From an uncultured Oscillospiraceae bacterium (lineage in GTDB: Bacteria; Bacillota; Clostridia; Oscillospirales; Oscillospiraceae), in contig CAKTMC010000012.1 of assembly GCA_934573735.1 (NCBI GenBank), positions 1 to 64,000 on the forward strand: a DNA stretch of 64,000 nt, written 5' to 3'. Positions 43,170 to 52,335 of this stretch are shown one piece after another; the first letter of the stretch is position 1, and each line of letters starts with the position of its first letter. The notes beneath the pieces are model-generated. The model made no database searches. It was not told the origin of the DNA and saw nothing but the letters and a program-made list of their open reading frames with translations. Position numbers and translations under genes: made by a program.

Positions 43170-44612
43170 TCACTTATTCAGGCAGTCCGCTACTATCTCG
43201 CGCTCGTCCATGTGGCGCTTTTCGTGCCCGATGACCTGATAGTCCTCATGTCCCTTGCCGGCAAGCAATAATACATCACCGGGGGCGGCGTTGTCAATAG
43301 CCCATGCTATTGCCTCGCGGCGGTCGCAGATGACCTTAGTGGGCGTGCGCTTGTTTTTAATGCCGGCAACTATGTCGCGGATTATCTCCTCGGGCTCCTC
43401 GGTGCGGGGATTATCGCTTGTGACGACAACCATATCCGCATTATCCGCCGCTATCTGCCCCATTATCGGGCGCTTGAGCTTGTCGCGGTCGCCGCCGCAG
43501 CCGAACAGCGCGATGAGTCTGCCGCGTGTTACGGGCTTGAGCGTTTTGAGCACCTTTTCAAGTGCGTCGGGCTTATGCGAATAGTCGATGACCACGGAGA
43601 AGTCGCGCCCGGTCGGGACTATCTCAAGCCGTCCCTTTACGCCCTTGGCGCTTGACATGGCATCCGCGCAGTCGGCAAGGCTTATGCCGAGCGCAAGACC
43701 GACGGACATTACGCCGAGCGCGTTATATACGGAGAACATACCGGGAATGCCGAGCTTGGTGAGGCAAAGCTCATCCCCGCAGACGGCGGCAAAGCGCACT
43801 CCGTCGGCGGTCAGGCGTATATCCTTTGCAATGAGGTCTGCTGCGTTCTTCTCGGCGGAAAAGCTCATGCTGCGGCAGGCAGCGCCCTCCATCATAAACT
43901 CCGCCCAAGCGTCGTCAATGTTAAAGCAGCCAAGCTCACACATATTGAAAAGAGCCTTCTTAGCCGCGGCGTACTCCTCCATGCTGCCGTGGAAATCAAG
44001 ATGATCCTGAGACAGATTTGTATATAGCGCAACGTCAAAATGTATCCCCGCAACACGCTCAAGAGTGAGCGAGTGGGAAGAGACCTCCATTACAACATGA
44101 GTACAGCCGGAGTCCGCCATGTGACGGAAAAGCTTATGCAGCTCGTAGCTCTCTGGCGTTGTATGCTCGGTATGCAGAAACTCGTCGCCTATCATGTTGC
44201 CGTTTGTGCCGATAAGACCGACCTTCGCGTCAAGCTTGCTTTCGAGCATATGCTTTATAAGATAGCTCGAGCTCGTTTTGCCGCTTGTGCCGGTGATGCC
44301 TATCATCTTCATCTCTGCGGCAGGATTGCCGAAGAAATCCCGGCTGACAATGGCAAGACCATAGCGGGAGTCCGACACCAGCACATAGGGTATGTCGATT
44401 TCGGGCTTCTTCTCGCAGAGCACGGCGACAGCGCCGTTTTCCGCGGCCTTCGGGATAAATCTATGCCCATCGGCCTCAAAGCCTTTGATGGCGACAAAAA
44501 GATCGCCCTTTTGAGCTGCGCGGGAATCGTAGCTGACTCCGCTTATCTCAAGCTCCGGGTCTGCGTTTATTTCCAGCACATTAAGATTTTTTATAAGCTC
44601 CTGAAGTTTCAT
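43170..44612 (-). CDS. murE: UDP-MurNAc-L-Ala-D-Glu ligase MurE (meso-DAP type)
   Basis: 480-residue Mur ligase that adds the third stem residue. ATP site GTSGKTSSSYLIKHML (about 110-125), carbamoylated-Lys region, and the specificity motif D-N-P-R-T-E-E (about 406-412) identify meso-diaminopimelate as the substrate, since Lys ligases differ at DNPR. It starts 11 bases before the PBP gene ends upstream on the transcript, in standard dcw order. Confidence 0.95.
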   Translation of the reverse strand: MKLQELIKNLNVLEINADPELEISGVSYDSRAAQKGDLFVAIKGFEADGHRFIPKAAENGAVAVLCEKKPEIDIPYVLVSDSRYGLAIVSRDFFGNPAAEMKMIGITGTSGKTSSSYLIKHMLESKLDAKVGLIGTNGNMIGDEFLHTEHTTPESYELHKLFRHMADSGCTHVVMEVSSHSLTLERVAGIHFDVALYTNLSQDHLDFHGSMEEYAAAKKALFNMCELGCFNIDDAWAEFMMEGAACRSMSFSAEKNAADLIAKDIRLTADGVRFAAVCGDELCLTKLGIPGMFSVYNALGVMSVGLALGISLADCADAMSSAKGVKGRLEIVPTGRDFSVVIDYSHKPDALEKVLKTLKPVTRGRLIALFGCGGDRDKLKRPIMGQIAADNADMVVVTSDNPRTEEPEEIIRDIVAGIKNKRTPTKVICDRREAIAWAIDNAAPGDVLLLAGKGHEDYQVIGHEKRHMDEREIVADCLNK

Positions 44613-44623
44613 AGTATTCTCCT

Positions 44624-46954
44624 TTAGTATCTGCCCAGAAGCGAACTATCGCCGCTTACGAGCGTGACCTCGACGACCGTACCGTGACCGAGCCTTTGCC
44701 CTGCGGGTACGCTCTGGGTGTTTATCTTCTGCGCGGCAGCGTCAGTTACAAGGCTGCCGGTGCGTATGTATATTCCGTAATATGATAGTGTGTCACGCGC
44801 CTGCTCATAGCTCATGCCGCTAAGCTCCGGCATAGTCTCAAGCTCCGGCGACGGCTCGCGGTCAAAATATAAAATGACCTCGCTTCCGGCGGCTATTGTG
44901 CAGCCCGCCTCGGGAAGCTGACTTGTAACAATATCGCCCTCGCCGATGCTGCGGTATTTGAGTCCCGCGTCACGCAGCGTCCGTGCGGCGTCACTCACTC
45001 CGAGTCCCGTAAGCTGCGGCATAGATACGTCCATGCCCGCAAGCTCCTCCGCGCTGTACTGCGCTTCTATGCCCATATAGGGAAGTATATCCGCAAGCAT
45101 ATTGCCCACCACCGGCGCTGCCATCTGTCCGCCGCTTATGTATATGCCGGACTTGCTTGACGGCGTATCGAGGAAAACGAGCAGGGCTATCCTCGGCTTA
45201 TCCGCCGGGGCAAAGCCAATGAACGAGACGATATATTCCTTTTCGCCGGTCTGCGCCTCAAGGCTTACCTTTTCCGAGGTTCCGGTCTTGCCGCCTATGC
45301 GATAGCCAGGAACGGCGGCGTTGCGCCCGGTGCCGTCCCTGCTGTCCCCGACGACCTGCTCAAGTATTGTGCGGACCTTCTCGCTTGTTTCGGCGCTTAT
45401 GACCTGCCTTACAAGACACGGCTCACGCTCATATGCCGTCGTACCGTCCGAATTGAGCATTTGACGGACTACATATGGCTTCATGAGTCTGCCGCCGTTT
45501 ACGCAGGCGCTTACGGCAGTTATAAGCTGCAAGGGGGTAATCGTAAAGGTCTGACCGAAGGATGCCGCCGCAAGCTGCGACAGATTTTTCTCCGAGCAGA
45601 AGGTATTCTTGCTCCACCAGATACTGCCGCTCTCCCCGGCAAGGTCTATGCCGGTGGTAGCGCTGAGCATTGCGTCCGGGTCGGGGCTTAGCTCCAGAAA
45701 GCCGAAGCCCTCGCAGTATTTATAAAAGCTCTCCGCACCGACGCGCTGACCGATATTTACAAACGCAACATTGCAGGAGTGCTGTACCGCTTGAGTGAGG
45801 TTTTGTGAGCCGTGTCCGCCGCTTTTCCAGCAGCGTATCGGTGATGTGCGGCCGAGGACATTGACGTTCCCGCCGCAGAAAAAGCTGTCGTTTTCCGTGA
45901 CTGCGCCCTCCTCGAGCGCCATGGAAAGCGTTATAATCTTGAAGGTCGAGCCCGGCTCATAGGTGTCCGACAGCGCCTTATTTCGCCACTGCCTCGTCTG
46001 AGCCTCCGCAAGCAGGCGCTGCGCCTCCTCAGGTGTTGCAGCCCCATCGACCACCGCCTGCGCCTTATCGCTGACGGCAAGAAAATCATTGAGGTCATAG
46101 CCGTCGATAGAGACCATTGCGAGTATCGCGCCGGTATTCACGTCCATTGCGATAGCACCCGCGCCGTTTTGAATGTCATAATCCTCAACGGCCTGCTTCA
46201 GATGCTTTTCGATATAATACTGAATGCTCGCGTCTATGGTCGTGACTATGTCATAGCCGTTCTCGCCCGGATAATACTCCTCAAACTGCCCGAACAGCAG
46301 CTCTGTGCCGTAGGCGTTTGTCGTCCTGACCGTGCGCCCGGCGCTGCCTGCAAGTGCGGACTCATACTGAGCCTCTATGCCCTCAAGACCATTATTGTCC
46401 ATGCCGACAAAGCCTATAAGATGGCAGGCAAGAGATGAATTCGGGTAATAGCGCTTGCTGTCGGTCTCAAGCCGTATGCCACGGAGCTTGTTTTCACTCT
46501 TGAATTTGCGGATCTTTTCCGCGTCCTCGAGCTCTATCTTGCGCTTGACGGTGACATACCATGAGCCGCTCTGTCCGCTTTTCTCGTAAATATCCTCATA
46601 GTCAAGACCGAGTATTTCCGAAAGTCCGCGCGCTATAAGCTCTCTGTCCTCGCCGTACATCTCGATTTCCGCAGGGCTGAGATAGACATTGTCCACCGAC
46701 GCACTGACGGCAAGGATATTCATGTTTGTGTCGTATATTTTCCCTCTGGCGGCGGCAGTCGGCGCTTCGCGGAGCTGCTGACCTATGGCAAGCTTTTCAT
46801 AGTATTCATGCTCAACTATCTGAAGCTTATACAGCCGCAGCAAGAGCATTAAAAATGCGGCGATGCCGCACACTGCCATAAGAAACAGCGTGCGGCGGAG
46901 CATTTGCCGGTTTGGACCGGTTTTCACGGGCGCTTTATTAGTGCTTTCGGACAT
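44624..46954 (-). CDS. Class B penicillin-binding protein with two PASTA domains (FtsI/SpoVD)
   Basis: 776-residue transpeptidase. Residues about 21-42 are the membrane anchor, followed by the dimerisation domain and the transpeptidase: S336-T-F-K339, S393-C-N395 and K556-T-G558 form the active site. Two PASTA repeats follow at about 641-698 and 703-769. In Bacillus the dcw cluster has both pbpB (vegetative) and spoVD (spore cortex). Only one such gene is here, so it may serve both roles or be either; the sequence alone does not settle it. Next to the FtsL-like gene. Confidence 0.93.
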   Translation of the reverse strand: MSESTNKAPVKTGPNRQMLRRTLFLMAVCGIAAFLMLLLRLYKLQIVEHEYYEKLAIGQQLREAPTAAARGKIYDTNMNILAVSASVDNVYLSPAEIEMYGEDRELIARGLSEILGLDYEDIYEKSGQSGSWYVTVKRKIELEDAEKIRKFKSENKLRGIRLETDSKRYYPNSSLACHLIGFVGMDNNGLEGIEAQYESALAGSAGRTVRTTNAYGTELLFGQFEEYYPGENGYDIVTTIDASIQYYIEKHLKQAVEDYDIQNGAGAIAMDVNTGAILAMVSIDGYDLNDFLAVSDKAQAVVDGAATPEEAQRLLAEAQTRQWRNKALSDTYEPGSTFKIITLSMALEEGAVTENDSFFCGGNVNVLGRTSPIRCWKSGGHGSQNLTQAVQHSCNVAFVNIGQRVGAESFYKYCEGFGFLELSPDPDAMLSATTGIDLAGESGSIWWSKNTFCSEKNLSQLAAASFGQTFTITPLQLITAVSACVNGGRLMKPYVVRQMLNSDGTTAYEREPCLVRQVISAETSEKVRTILEQVVGDSRDGTGRNAAVPGYRIGGKTGTSEKVSLEAQTGEKEYIVSFIGFAPADKPRIALLVFLDTPSSKSGIYISGGQMAAPVVGNMLADILPYMGIEAQYSAEELAGMDVSMPQLTGLGVSDAARTLRDAGLKYRSIGEGDIVTSQLPEAGCTIAAGSEVILYFDREPSPELETMPELSGMSYEQARDTLSYYGIYIRTGSLVTDAAAQKINTQSVPAGQRLGHGTVVEVTLVSGDSSLLGRY

Positions 46955-47020
46955 GGCGTTCTCCCACTGACATGATATAAAAGTATATTCGTCAGCTTAT
47001 CCGAATAAAACCGGCTTTGC

Positions 47021-47320
47021 TTATCCCCTGTCCAAGCTCTCTGGCGCGTCCAGATATATTATCTGCCCCGGCGCACTTTTCTGCATACCAAGTATCTCGG
47101 TTGCATATTTTTCTATTTCGTCAAGTCCCATGCTGCTCTCATATTGAGCGAGAAGAACATCGTTTTTCACGGATAGCTCCTCTATCCTTTTCTCCGTCTC
47201 CATAAGCCTGTCGTTCATCTCGGCAAGTCGCACCGTGCTAAGCATCGAAAACACGAGCAGCACGCAGGAAAAGAAGATTAAAATCGACCTGAATACAAGT
47301 CCTCCGAAGCTTTTTTCCAT
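47021..47320 (-). CDS. ftsL: FtsL-like division protein
   Basis: 99-residue bitopic protein with one membrane helix (about 5-28) and an extracellular leucine-zipper-like coiled coil (LAEMNDRLMETEKRIEELSVKNDVLLAQYESS). It ends in IEKYATEILGMQKSAPGQIIYLD, typical of Firmicutes FtsL/DivIC-like proteins. Sequence conservation is low in this family, so the call rests on architecture and position between rsmH and the PBP. The ATG at 47320 lies four bases past the rsmH stop. Confidence 0.85.
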   Translation of the reverse strand: MEKSFGGLVFRSILIFFSCVLLVFSMLSTVRLAEMNDRLMETEKRIEELSVKNDVLLAQYESSMGLDEIEKYATEILGMQKSAPGQIIYLDAPESLDRG

Positions 47321-47324
47321 CCGC

Positions 47325-48269
47325 TCACACCCTCTCGGCAACGCGGAGCTTCGCGCTGCGGGAGCGGGGGTTATGCTCTATTTCTTCCTCCGTAGGCAGT
47401 ATAGGCTTTCTTGACACGCTTTTCAAGGTTTTTATGAAGCCGCAGGTGCAAATCGGGGCCTCACGCGGGCAGGTGCAGCCGTTTTCACGCGCCGCGATAG
47501 CGCTTTTGATTATTCTGTCCTCAAGTGAATGGAAGCTTATAACACAGAGTCTGCCGCCGACACGGAGCTTATCCGGCGCGGTCTCCATCATAGTGCTTAT
47601 CGCGCCGAGCTCGTCATTGACGGCGATACGTATCGCCTGAAAGCTTCTTTTCGCCGGGTGCTGCTTTTCGCGCAGAGCAGCAGCGGGCATGGCGCCCTTT
47701 ATTATATCGACAAGCTCCAGTGTAGTCCCGATGGGCTTTATCTCTCTTGCCGCAAGAATGGCGGCCGTTATCCGGCGGGCGTAGCGCTCCTCACCGTAAT
47801 CCCAGAAAATACGGTTGAGCTTATCCTCCGACCAAGTGTTCACAACATCGTATGCGCTCAGCGAGTCCTCCGCGTTCATACGCATATCAAGCGGCGCATC
47901 GTGCATATAAGAAAAGCCCCGCTGAGTTTCATCAAGCTGCGGAGATGAAACACCGAGGTCAAATAGCATACCGTCAACCTCCGCTATGCCGAGCGACTCA
48001 AGTATCGCCGCCGCGTCGCAGAAGTTACCGTGAACCAGAGTCACACGCTCTGAAAAGGGTGCAAGCCGCTTTCCCGCGCGCTCAATCGCCGTCTCGTCTC
48101 TGTCTATGCAGATAAGTCTGCCTGTTGTGAGCCGGGAGGCGATTTGATAGGAGTGCCCGCCCATGCCGAGAGTTCCGTCAAGATATATCCCGTCCGGCCT
48201 AATATTCAGATTTTCAATACATTCGTCAAGCAAAACGGAAATATGCTTTGCGCCTATCGCTTCGTCCAT
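47325..48269 (-). CDS. rsmH: 16S rRNA m4C1402 methyltransferase RsmH
   Basis: 314-residue SAM-dependent methyltransferase (MraW) for N4-methylation of C1402 in 16S rRNA. Motifs: HISVLLDECIENL (about 8-20), YLDGTLGMGGHS (about 29-40, SAM binding), GVSSPQLDETQRGFSY (about 105-120) and the ending NPRSRSAKLRVAERV. It overlaps the last base of mraZ and starts the conserved mraZ-rsmH pair. Confidence 0.97.
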   Translation of the reverse strand: MDEAIGAKHISVLLDECIENLNIRPDGIYLDGTLGMGGHSYQIASRLTTGRLICIDRDETAIERAGKRLAPFSERVTLVHGNFCDAAAILESLGIAEVDGMLFDLGVSSPQLDETQRGFSYMHDAPLDMRMNAEDSLSAYDVVNTWSEDKLNRIFWDYGEERYARRITAAILAAREIKPIGTTLELVDIIKGAMPAAALREKQHPAKRSFQAIRIAVNDELGAISTMMETAPDKLRVGGRLCVISFHSLEDRIIKSAIAARENGCTCPREAPICTCGFIKTLKSVSRKPILPTEEEIEHNPRSRSAKLRVAERV

Positions 48270-48685
48270 CAGAATTCAAGCTCCTCCATAACCGCCGCAA
48301 TATTCTCCGGCGTAGTTTCCGCCGCGTAGACGGCAGCCCAGTTATCGCTGTCCCAAAGCTCGGCATGATTATTGCAGCCGACAACGGTTACGTTTTTGAC
48401 AAGTCCGGCATAGTCGCGCAGGTTCTGCGGGATGAGCGCTCTCCCCTGCCCGTCGAGCTCACAGCGCGCGGCATGTGCAAAGAGCGGTCGCATCTTGCGC
48501 TGCTTGATATAGGGCATTTCGTTTACCTTATCGGAAAATATCTGCCAGTTTGCCGCGCTGTAAACGCTCAGGCATTTATCCATGGAGAGCGTAACGAAAA
48601 AGACCTCGCCCAGCTCGTCGCGGAGCTTGGCAGGGATAAAGAGACGCCCCTTGCTGTCCAGAGAATGCTGATATTCGCCTGTCAC
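48269..48685 (-). CDS. mraZ: Transcriptional regulator MraZ
   Basis: 138-residue AbrB-fold DNA-binding protein with two MraZ repeats. Each carries the D-x-x-G-R-L/A pattern: LDSKGRLFIPAKLRDELG (about 10-27) and LDGQGRALIPQNLRDYAG (about 79-96). It represses its own dcw operon. The promoter and direct-repeat operator lie directly upstream at 48714-48779, supporting autoregulation. Confidence 0.95.
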   Translation of the reverse strand: MTGEYQHSLDSKGRLFIPAKLRDELGEVFFVTLSMDKCLSVYSAANWQIFSDKVNEMPYIKQRKMRPLFAHAARCELDGQGRALIPQNLRDYAGLVKNVTVVGCNNHAELWDSDNWAAVYAAETTPENIAAVMEELEF

Positions 48686-48713
48686 GGAACGTCACCCCTT
48701 TCGTGGGGCAGCG

Positions 48714-48739
48714 CCCCATTTCTCACCACTTCAAACCAC
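48714..48739 (-). promoter_or_regulatory. MraZ operator (three 10-bp direct repeats)
   Basis: On the minus strand, just past the predicted transcription start, GTGGTTTGAA, GTGGTGAGAA and ATGGGG follow at exact 10-base intervals. Direct TGG(G/T)-type repeats with five-base spacers are the described MraZ binding pattern. The site lies about 30-55 bases ahead of the mraZ start codon. Confidence 0.72.
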
Positions 48740-48750
48740 ATGGCTCTTTT

Positions 48751-48779
48751 ATTATAGGGGTTTAAGAGGTAAAAAGCAA
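48751..48779 (-). promoter_or_regulatory. Sigma-A promoter of the dcw cluster
   Basis: On the minus strand TTGCTT (48774-48779), 17 bases, TATAAT (48751-48756). Its transcript would start inside or just before the MraZ repeats. Confidence 0.85.
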
Positions 48780-48840
48780 GAGAAAGTTTGTGTAGCTTTT
48801 TGTCTTTTTTGCCTCCGCTTTTGTAACCTCAAACGCGCAA

Positions 48841-48871
48841 AATTCCGCATACCGAATTGGTATGCGGAATT
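48841..48871 (-). terminator. Terminator after the coaD operon
   Basis: A perfect 13-bp stem (AATTCCGCATACC and complement) with a five-base loop begins 18 bases after the last gene and runs into TTTTG on the minus strand. It insulates the dcw promoter behind it. Confidence 0.85.
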
Positions 48872-48889
48872 GTCGTAATTTTTTATAGC

Positions 48890-49396
48890 TTAAAGCTCCT
48901 CTGCGCGGGGCTTTTTCGGCGCCTCGGCTCTCTGCTGGGGCATAGCGCCGCTGAAGGCCTTGTGCGTATTCTGAATACTGCTGAGAGCGGCGCTCATGCT
49001 GTCCTCCGCCTGACGCATAACGTCATCCACATAGGCGCTTGCAATGCGGCGAAGCTCCTTGGATTTTGCCTCGGCGGAGGCTATCATCTCGGCGCTGCGG
49101 GCCTTTGCAACGCGCACTATCTCCTGCTCCTCTATCATGGCGCGGGCCTTCTCCTCGGCGTTTTTGCGCAGAGCCTCGGCCTCCTTCTTAGCGTTGCCGA
49201 TAAACTCATCGCGCGCGGAAACAAGCCTCTTTGCCTCGGCAAGCGCGGTGGGCAGATTGGCCTTGATTTCGTTGATTATCTCGACCGCCTTCTCGCGCTC
49301 GATTATACATTTGTCATTGCCGAGCGGGACGCCCCACGCCTCGGTGACCATGCCGTAAAGGATATCCAGCAGCTCAATGATATCGTTGTTATCCAT
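48890..49396 (-). CDS. Coiled-coil protein (DivIVA / ATPase-subunit-B-like)
   Basis: 168-residue cytoplasmic protein. A short N-terminal domain (MDNNDIIELLDILYGMVTEAW, then GNDKCIIEREKAVEIINEIK) is followed by a long Ala/Glu/Lys/Arg-rich coiled coil (about 50-145) and a flexible tail. Similar proteins follow coaD in many Clostridia and are annotated loosely as ATPase, though no nucleotide-binding motif is present here. It starts on the stop codon of coaD (TAATG overlap). Role unknown; scaffold-like by appearance. Confidence 0.8.
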   Translation of the reverse strand: MDNNDIIELLDILYGMVTEAWGVPLGNDKCIIEREKAVEIINEIKANLPTALAEAKRLVSARDEFIGNAKKEAEALRKNAEEKARAMIEEQEIVRVAKARSAEMIASAEAKSKELRRIASAYVDDVMRQAEDSMSAALSSIQNTHKAFSGAMPQQRAEAPKKPRAEEL

Positions 49397-49890
49397 TATT
49401 TTGCCCTCCACTGTTTGGCTTTTTCTTCGATCTCGCCTTTTATTTCACACGGAACAAATCCGGTCAGATCCGCGCCGTATCTTGCCATTTCACGCACGAC
49501 GGACGAGCTGAGGAAGGTATATTTTACGTCCGAGGTGAGAAACATCGTCTCAAGCTTGGGATTGATTTTCTTATTTATCAGGTTCATCTGGAACTCATAT
49601 TCAAAGTCCGACGCGGCGCGAAGTCCCTTAACTATGACTGCGCCTTCGTACTTTTTTGCATACTCTGCAAGAAGCCCCGAGGCGGAATCGACTGAGACGT
49701 TGGGAAATCTGCTTACCGCCTTGCGAACCATCTCCACACGCTCCTCCACGGAAAACATCGGCGAGGTCTTTGTAGAATTATACATGATGCATACTATGAC
49801 CTGGTCAAATATCTTCGAGCTGCGGCGAATGATATTCAGGTGACCGAGGGTAATGGGATCAAAGCTGCCGGGGCAGATAGCAATGCTCAT
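49396..49890 (-). CDS. coaD: Phosphopantetheine adenylyltransferase
   Basis: 164-residue hexameric enzyme that makes dephospho-CoA from 4'-phosphopantetheine and ATP. The GSFDPITLGH nucleotide loop (about 8-17) and the C-terminal FLSSSVVREMARYGADL region are intact. Its product is the substrate of the CoaE half of the fusion at 27431-28630. The ATG at 49890 overlaps the rsmD stop (TGATG) and has AAGGAG upstream. Confidence 0.96.
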   Translation of the reverse strand: MSIAICPGSFDPITLGHLNIIRRSSKIFDQVIVCIMYNSTKTSPMFSVEERVEMVRKAVSRFPNVSVDSASGLLAEYAKKYEGAVIVKGLRAASDFEYEFQMNLINKKINPKLETMFLTSDVKYTFLSSSVVREMARYGADLTGFVPCEIKGEIEEKAKQWRAK

Positions 49891-50429
49891 CAGGCATTCT
49901 CCTTGGTATATATGCAAATCTTGACCTTGCCGTAAATATATTCCTTGCGCTTTCTGTACGGCGCGGTCATTTCGGGAAGCTGCCGCTCACGGCGCGCCTC
50001 ACAGATTATTATACCACCATCCGACAATATGTCAACCAAATTGATGCTTTCCAGCACAGAATCGTATAGCTCCGAGTCATAGGGCGGGTCAACGAAAATC
50101 AGGTCAAACTGCCCGCAATGGCGCAAAAAGCTTACGGCATCCTCCTGAAGCACCGTCGCCTTGAGTCCGCAGGTCTTGAGATTGTCGCGGATTATCTGCG
50201 CCGCCGCTCTGTCCTTGTCGATAAACACGGCGCTCTCCGCGCCGCGGCTGAGACATTCGATGCCGAGCTGCCCCGTACCGGCAAAAAGGTCGAGCACGCG
50301 CCGTCCCTCGATGTCAAACTGGATTATATTAAATACCGCCTCCTTGACATTGTCCGTGGTCGGGCGGATATCATAGTTTTCCGGCGTTTTCAGCCTTCTT
50401 CCTCTGGCAGCGCCTGTAATTACTCGCAT
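49890..50429 (-). CDS. rsmD: 16S rRNA m2G966 methyltransferase RsmD
   Basis: 179-residue SAM methyltransferase. RVITGAARGRRLKTPEN at the N-terminus, DLFAGTGQLGIECLSRGA (about 45-62, SAM site) and DLIFVDPPYDSELY (catalytic D-P-P-Y) identify it. The rsmD-coaD pair is conserved in Firmicutes. It overlaps uvrC by ten bases. Confidence 0.95.
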   Translation of the reverse strand: MRVITGAARGRRLKTPENYDIRPTTDNVKEAVFNIIQFDIEGRRVLDLFAGTGQLGIECLSRGAESAVFIDKDRAAAQIIRDNLKTCGLKATVLQEDAVSFLRHCGQFDLIFVDPPYDSELYDSVLESINLVDILSDGGIIICEARRERQLPEMTAPYRKRKEYIYGKVKICIYTKENA

Positions 50430-52258
50430 ATATCATCACTCTTTTCTTCGTTCTTTTCGTCGTGGAAATAGTCATACACTGCCTGCGCCGTATTCCTCGG
50501 CACGACAAGTCGAAGCTCCTGAAGGCTTGCCGCCTTTATCGCCTTGACGGATTTGAAATACTTCATCAGGTCGTTTCTTCTCTTTTCGCCGACACCCTTT
50601 ATTTTATCAAGGCTTGAGCCGTAGGCATCCTGACGCAGCGAGCGCTGATATTCTATCGCAAATCTGTGCGTCTCCTCCTGGATGTTGCCGATAAGTGAGA
50701 AAACAGCCTGATTGCCGCTTATGCCGATCTCATGTCCGTCGGGGCTTATAAGTGCGCGGGTACGGTGCCTGTCGTCCTTGACCATGCCGAATATCGGAAC
50801 TTTGAGCCCAAGCTCCGTCACCGCCTCCAATGCTACGGCGGCATGAGTCTGCCCGCCGTCTATGAGCAGGAGCTTCGGCAGCGGGGAAAAGCGCTCGTCG
50901 CCGTCAACGTAATGCTTAAAGCGCCGGTAGACCGCCTGATGCATACTGGCGTAGTCGTCGCGTATCGGCATATCCTTTATGCGAAACTTCCTGTAATCGC
51001 GCTTTAACGGCTTGCCGTCAACATGGACGGTCATTGCCGCGACTATGCCGGTGTCGCCGAGGTTAGATACGTCAAAGGCCTCGATACGCTCCGGAAGCTC
51101 CGGCAAATCGAGCGTTCTTTGCAGCCACTCGAGCGTTTTTGACCTGCGCTGTGCGGCCGTTGTGCGGCGCTGTATCTCCTCGCGGGCATTGAGTGCGGCG
51201 CTCTCGATAAGGCGCATACGCTCTCCGCGCTTGGGTACCTCTATATAAACGCGCCGTCCGGCACATTCGCTCAAAAGCTCCTCCATGTCCTCACGGTCGT
51301 CTATATCGCAGGGGAGCAAAATCGACTTCGGCCATCCGCCGCGATGCACCGTAAAATACTCGCGCACAAGCGCCGAAACCGCCTCGCTGTCGTCCTCAAG
51401 CGGCTCGTCAAACATCTCGACATCCTTGCCGACAAGGTCGCCGTCCACAAAATGCAAGACAACAAAGCAGCTCTTGGCGCCGCGGCAAAAGCCGATTGCA
51501 TCGGTATCCGCAAAGGCGGTTGATATAACGCGCTGCTTATGCTCCAAAAGCTCCACGGCCTTGAGCCTGTCCCGAAGCTCTGCGGCGCGCTCAAAGCGAA
51601 GCTCCTCCGCCGCCTGCTCCATCTGCCGACGAAGCTCCTCCGCAAGCTCTGCGCTCTTGCCCTCAAGAATTAAAACGGCCTGCATGATGCTTTTTCTGTA
51701 GTTTTCGGCGCTGCTGTCACGCAGACACCAGCCCGCGCAGCAGCCCATATGATAGTTTAAGCATGGGCGCTCCTTGCCGATATCACGCGGGAATTTCCTC
51801 CCGCAGTCCGGCAGCAGCAGCGCCTTGCTGACGGTGCTTATTATCTCCTTGGTCTGACCGCGGCTCCCATACGGGCCGAAATACCGCGCCCCGTCCTTGC
51901 CGGGCTTATTGGCAAGGGTCATTGTCGGATATTCGCTTTTCAGGTCAAGACGAATAAAGGGATAGCCCTTATCGTCCTTTAAGAGAATATTATAGTGCGG
52001 CTTATGGCGCTTTATGAGCGAGTTTTCAAGCACCAGCGCCTCAAACTCGGAGCCTGCAACGATGACGTTAAAATCCGCGACCTTTTCGACCATGGCCGCG
52101 ACCTTGGGCAGATGCTCCCCATGAAAATAGCTGCTGACCCGGTTTTTCAGCTTCTTCGCCTTGCCGACGTATATGACCTCCTTCTGCGCGTCAAGCATGA
52201 TATATACGCCGGGGAGTAACGGAAGATTATTTGCCTTTTCACATAGAGATTCAAGCAT
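50420..52258 (-). CDS. uvrC: Excinuclease ABC subunit C
   Basis: 612-residue nuclease of nucleotide excision repair. GIY-YIG domain at the N-terminus (LPGVYIMLDAQKEVIYVGKA), UVR motif for UvrB binding near 200-235, RNase H-like endonuclease domain starting near RIEAFDVSNLGDTGIVAAM (about 394), and C-terminal helix-hairpin-helix motifs (IKGVGEKRRNDLMKYF). Its upstream neighbour is the HPr gene, with a terminator between, so it may also have its own promoter. Confidence 0.96.
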   Translation of the reverse strand: MLESLCEKANNLPLLPGVYIMLDAQKEVIYVGKAKKLKNRVSSYFHGEHLPKVAAMVEKVADFNVIVAGSEFEALVLENSLIKRHKPHYNILLKDDKGYPFIRLDLKSEYPTMTLANKPGKDGARYFGPYGSRGQTKEIISTVSKALLLPDCGRKFPRDIGKERPCLNYHMGCCAGWCLRDSSAENYRKSIMQAVLILEGKSAELAEELRRQMEQAAEELRFERAAELRDRLKAVELLEHKQRVISTAFADTDAIGFCRGAKSCFVVLHFVDGDLVGKDVEMFDEPLEDDSEAVSALVREYFTVHRGGWPKSILLPCDIDDREDMEELLSECAGRRVYIEVPKRGERMRLIESAALNAREEIQRRTTAAQRRSKTLEWLQRTLDLPELPERIEAFDVSNLGDTGIVAAMTVHVDGKPLKRDYRKFRIKDMPIRDDYASMHQAVYRRFKHYVDGDERFSPLPKLLLIDGGQTHAAVALEAVTELGLKVPIFGMVKDDRHRTRALISPDGHEIGISGNQAVFSLIGNIQEETHRFAIEYQRSLRQDAYGSSLDKIKGVGEKRRNDLMKYFKSVKAIKAASLQELRLVVPRNTAQAVYDYFHDEKNEEKSDDICE

Positions 52259-52277
52259 TTTCTACCTCATAGCTGAA

Positions 52278-52305
52278 AACAGGGCGTGAAAAATCACGCC
52301 CTGTT
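52278..52305 (-). terminator. Terminator after HPr
   Basis: An 11-bp perfect stem (AACAGGGCGTG and complement) lies about 30 bases after the HPr stop. On the minus strand TTTTC follows. Some readthrough into uvrC is possible. Confidence 0.8.
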
Positions 52306-52335
52306 ATTACATGGTTTTGGCTGTTTTGTGATATA

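Noticed and set aside
48890..49396. Calling the gene an ATPase as commonly labelled
   Set aside because: No Walker motif is present; it is a coiled-coil protein, so only a structural description is given.
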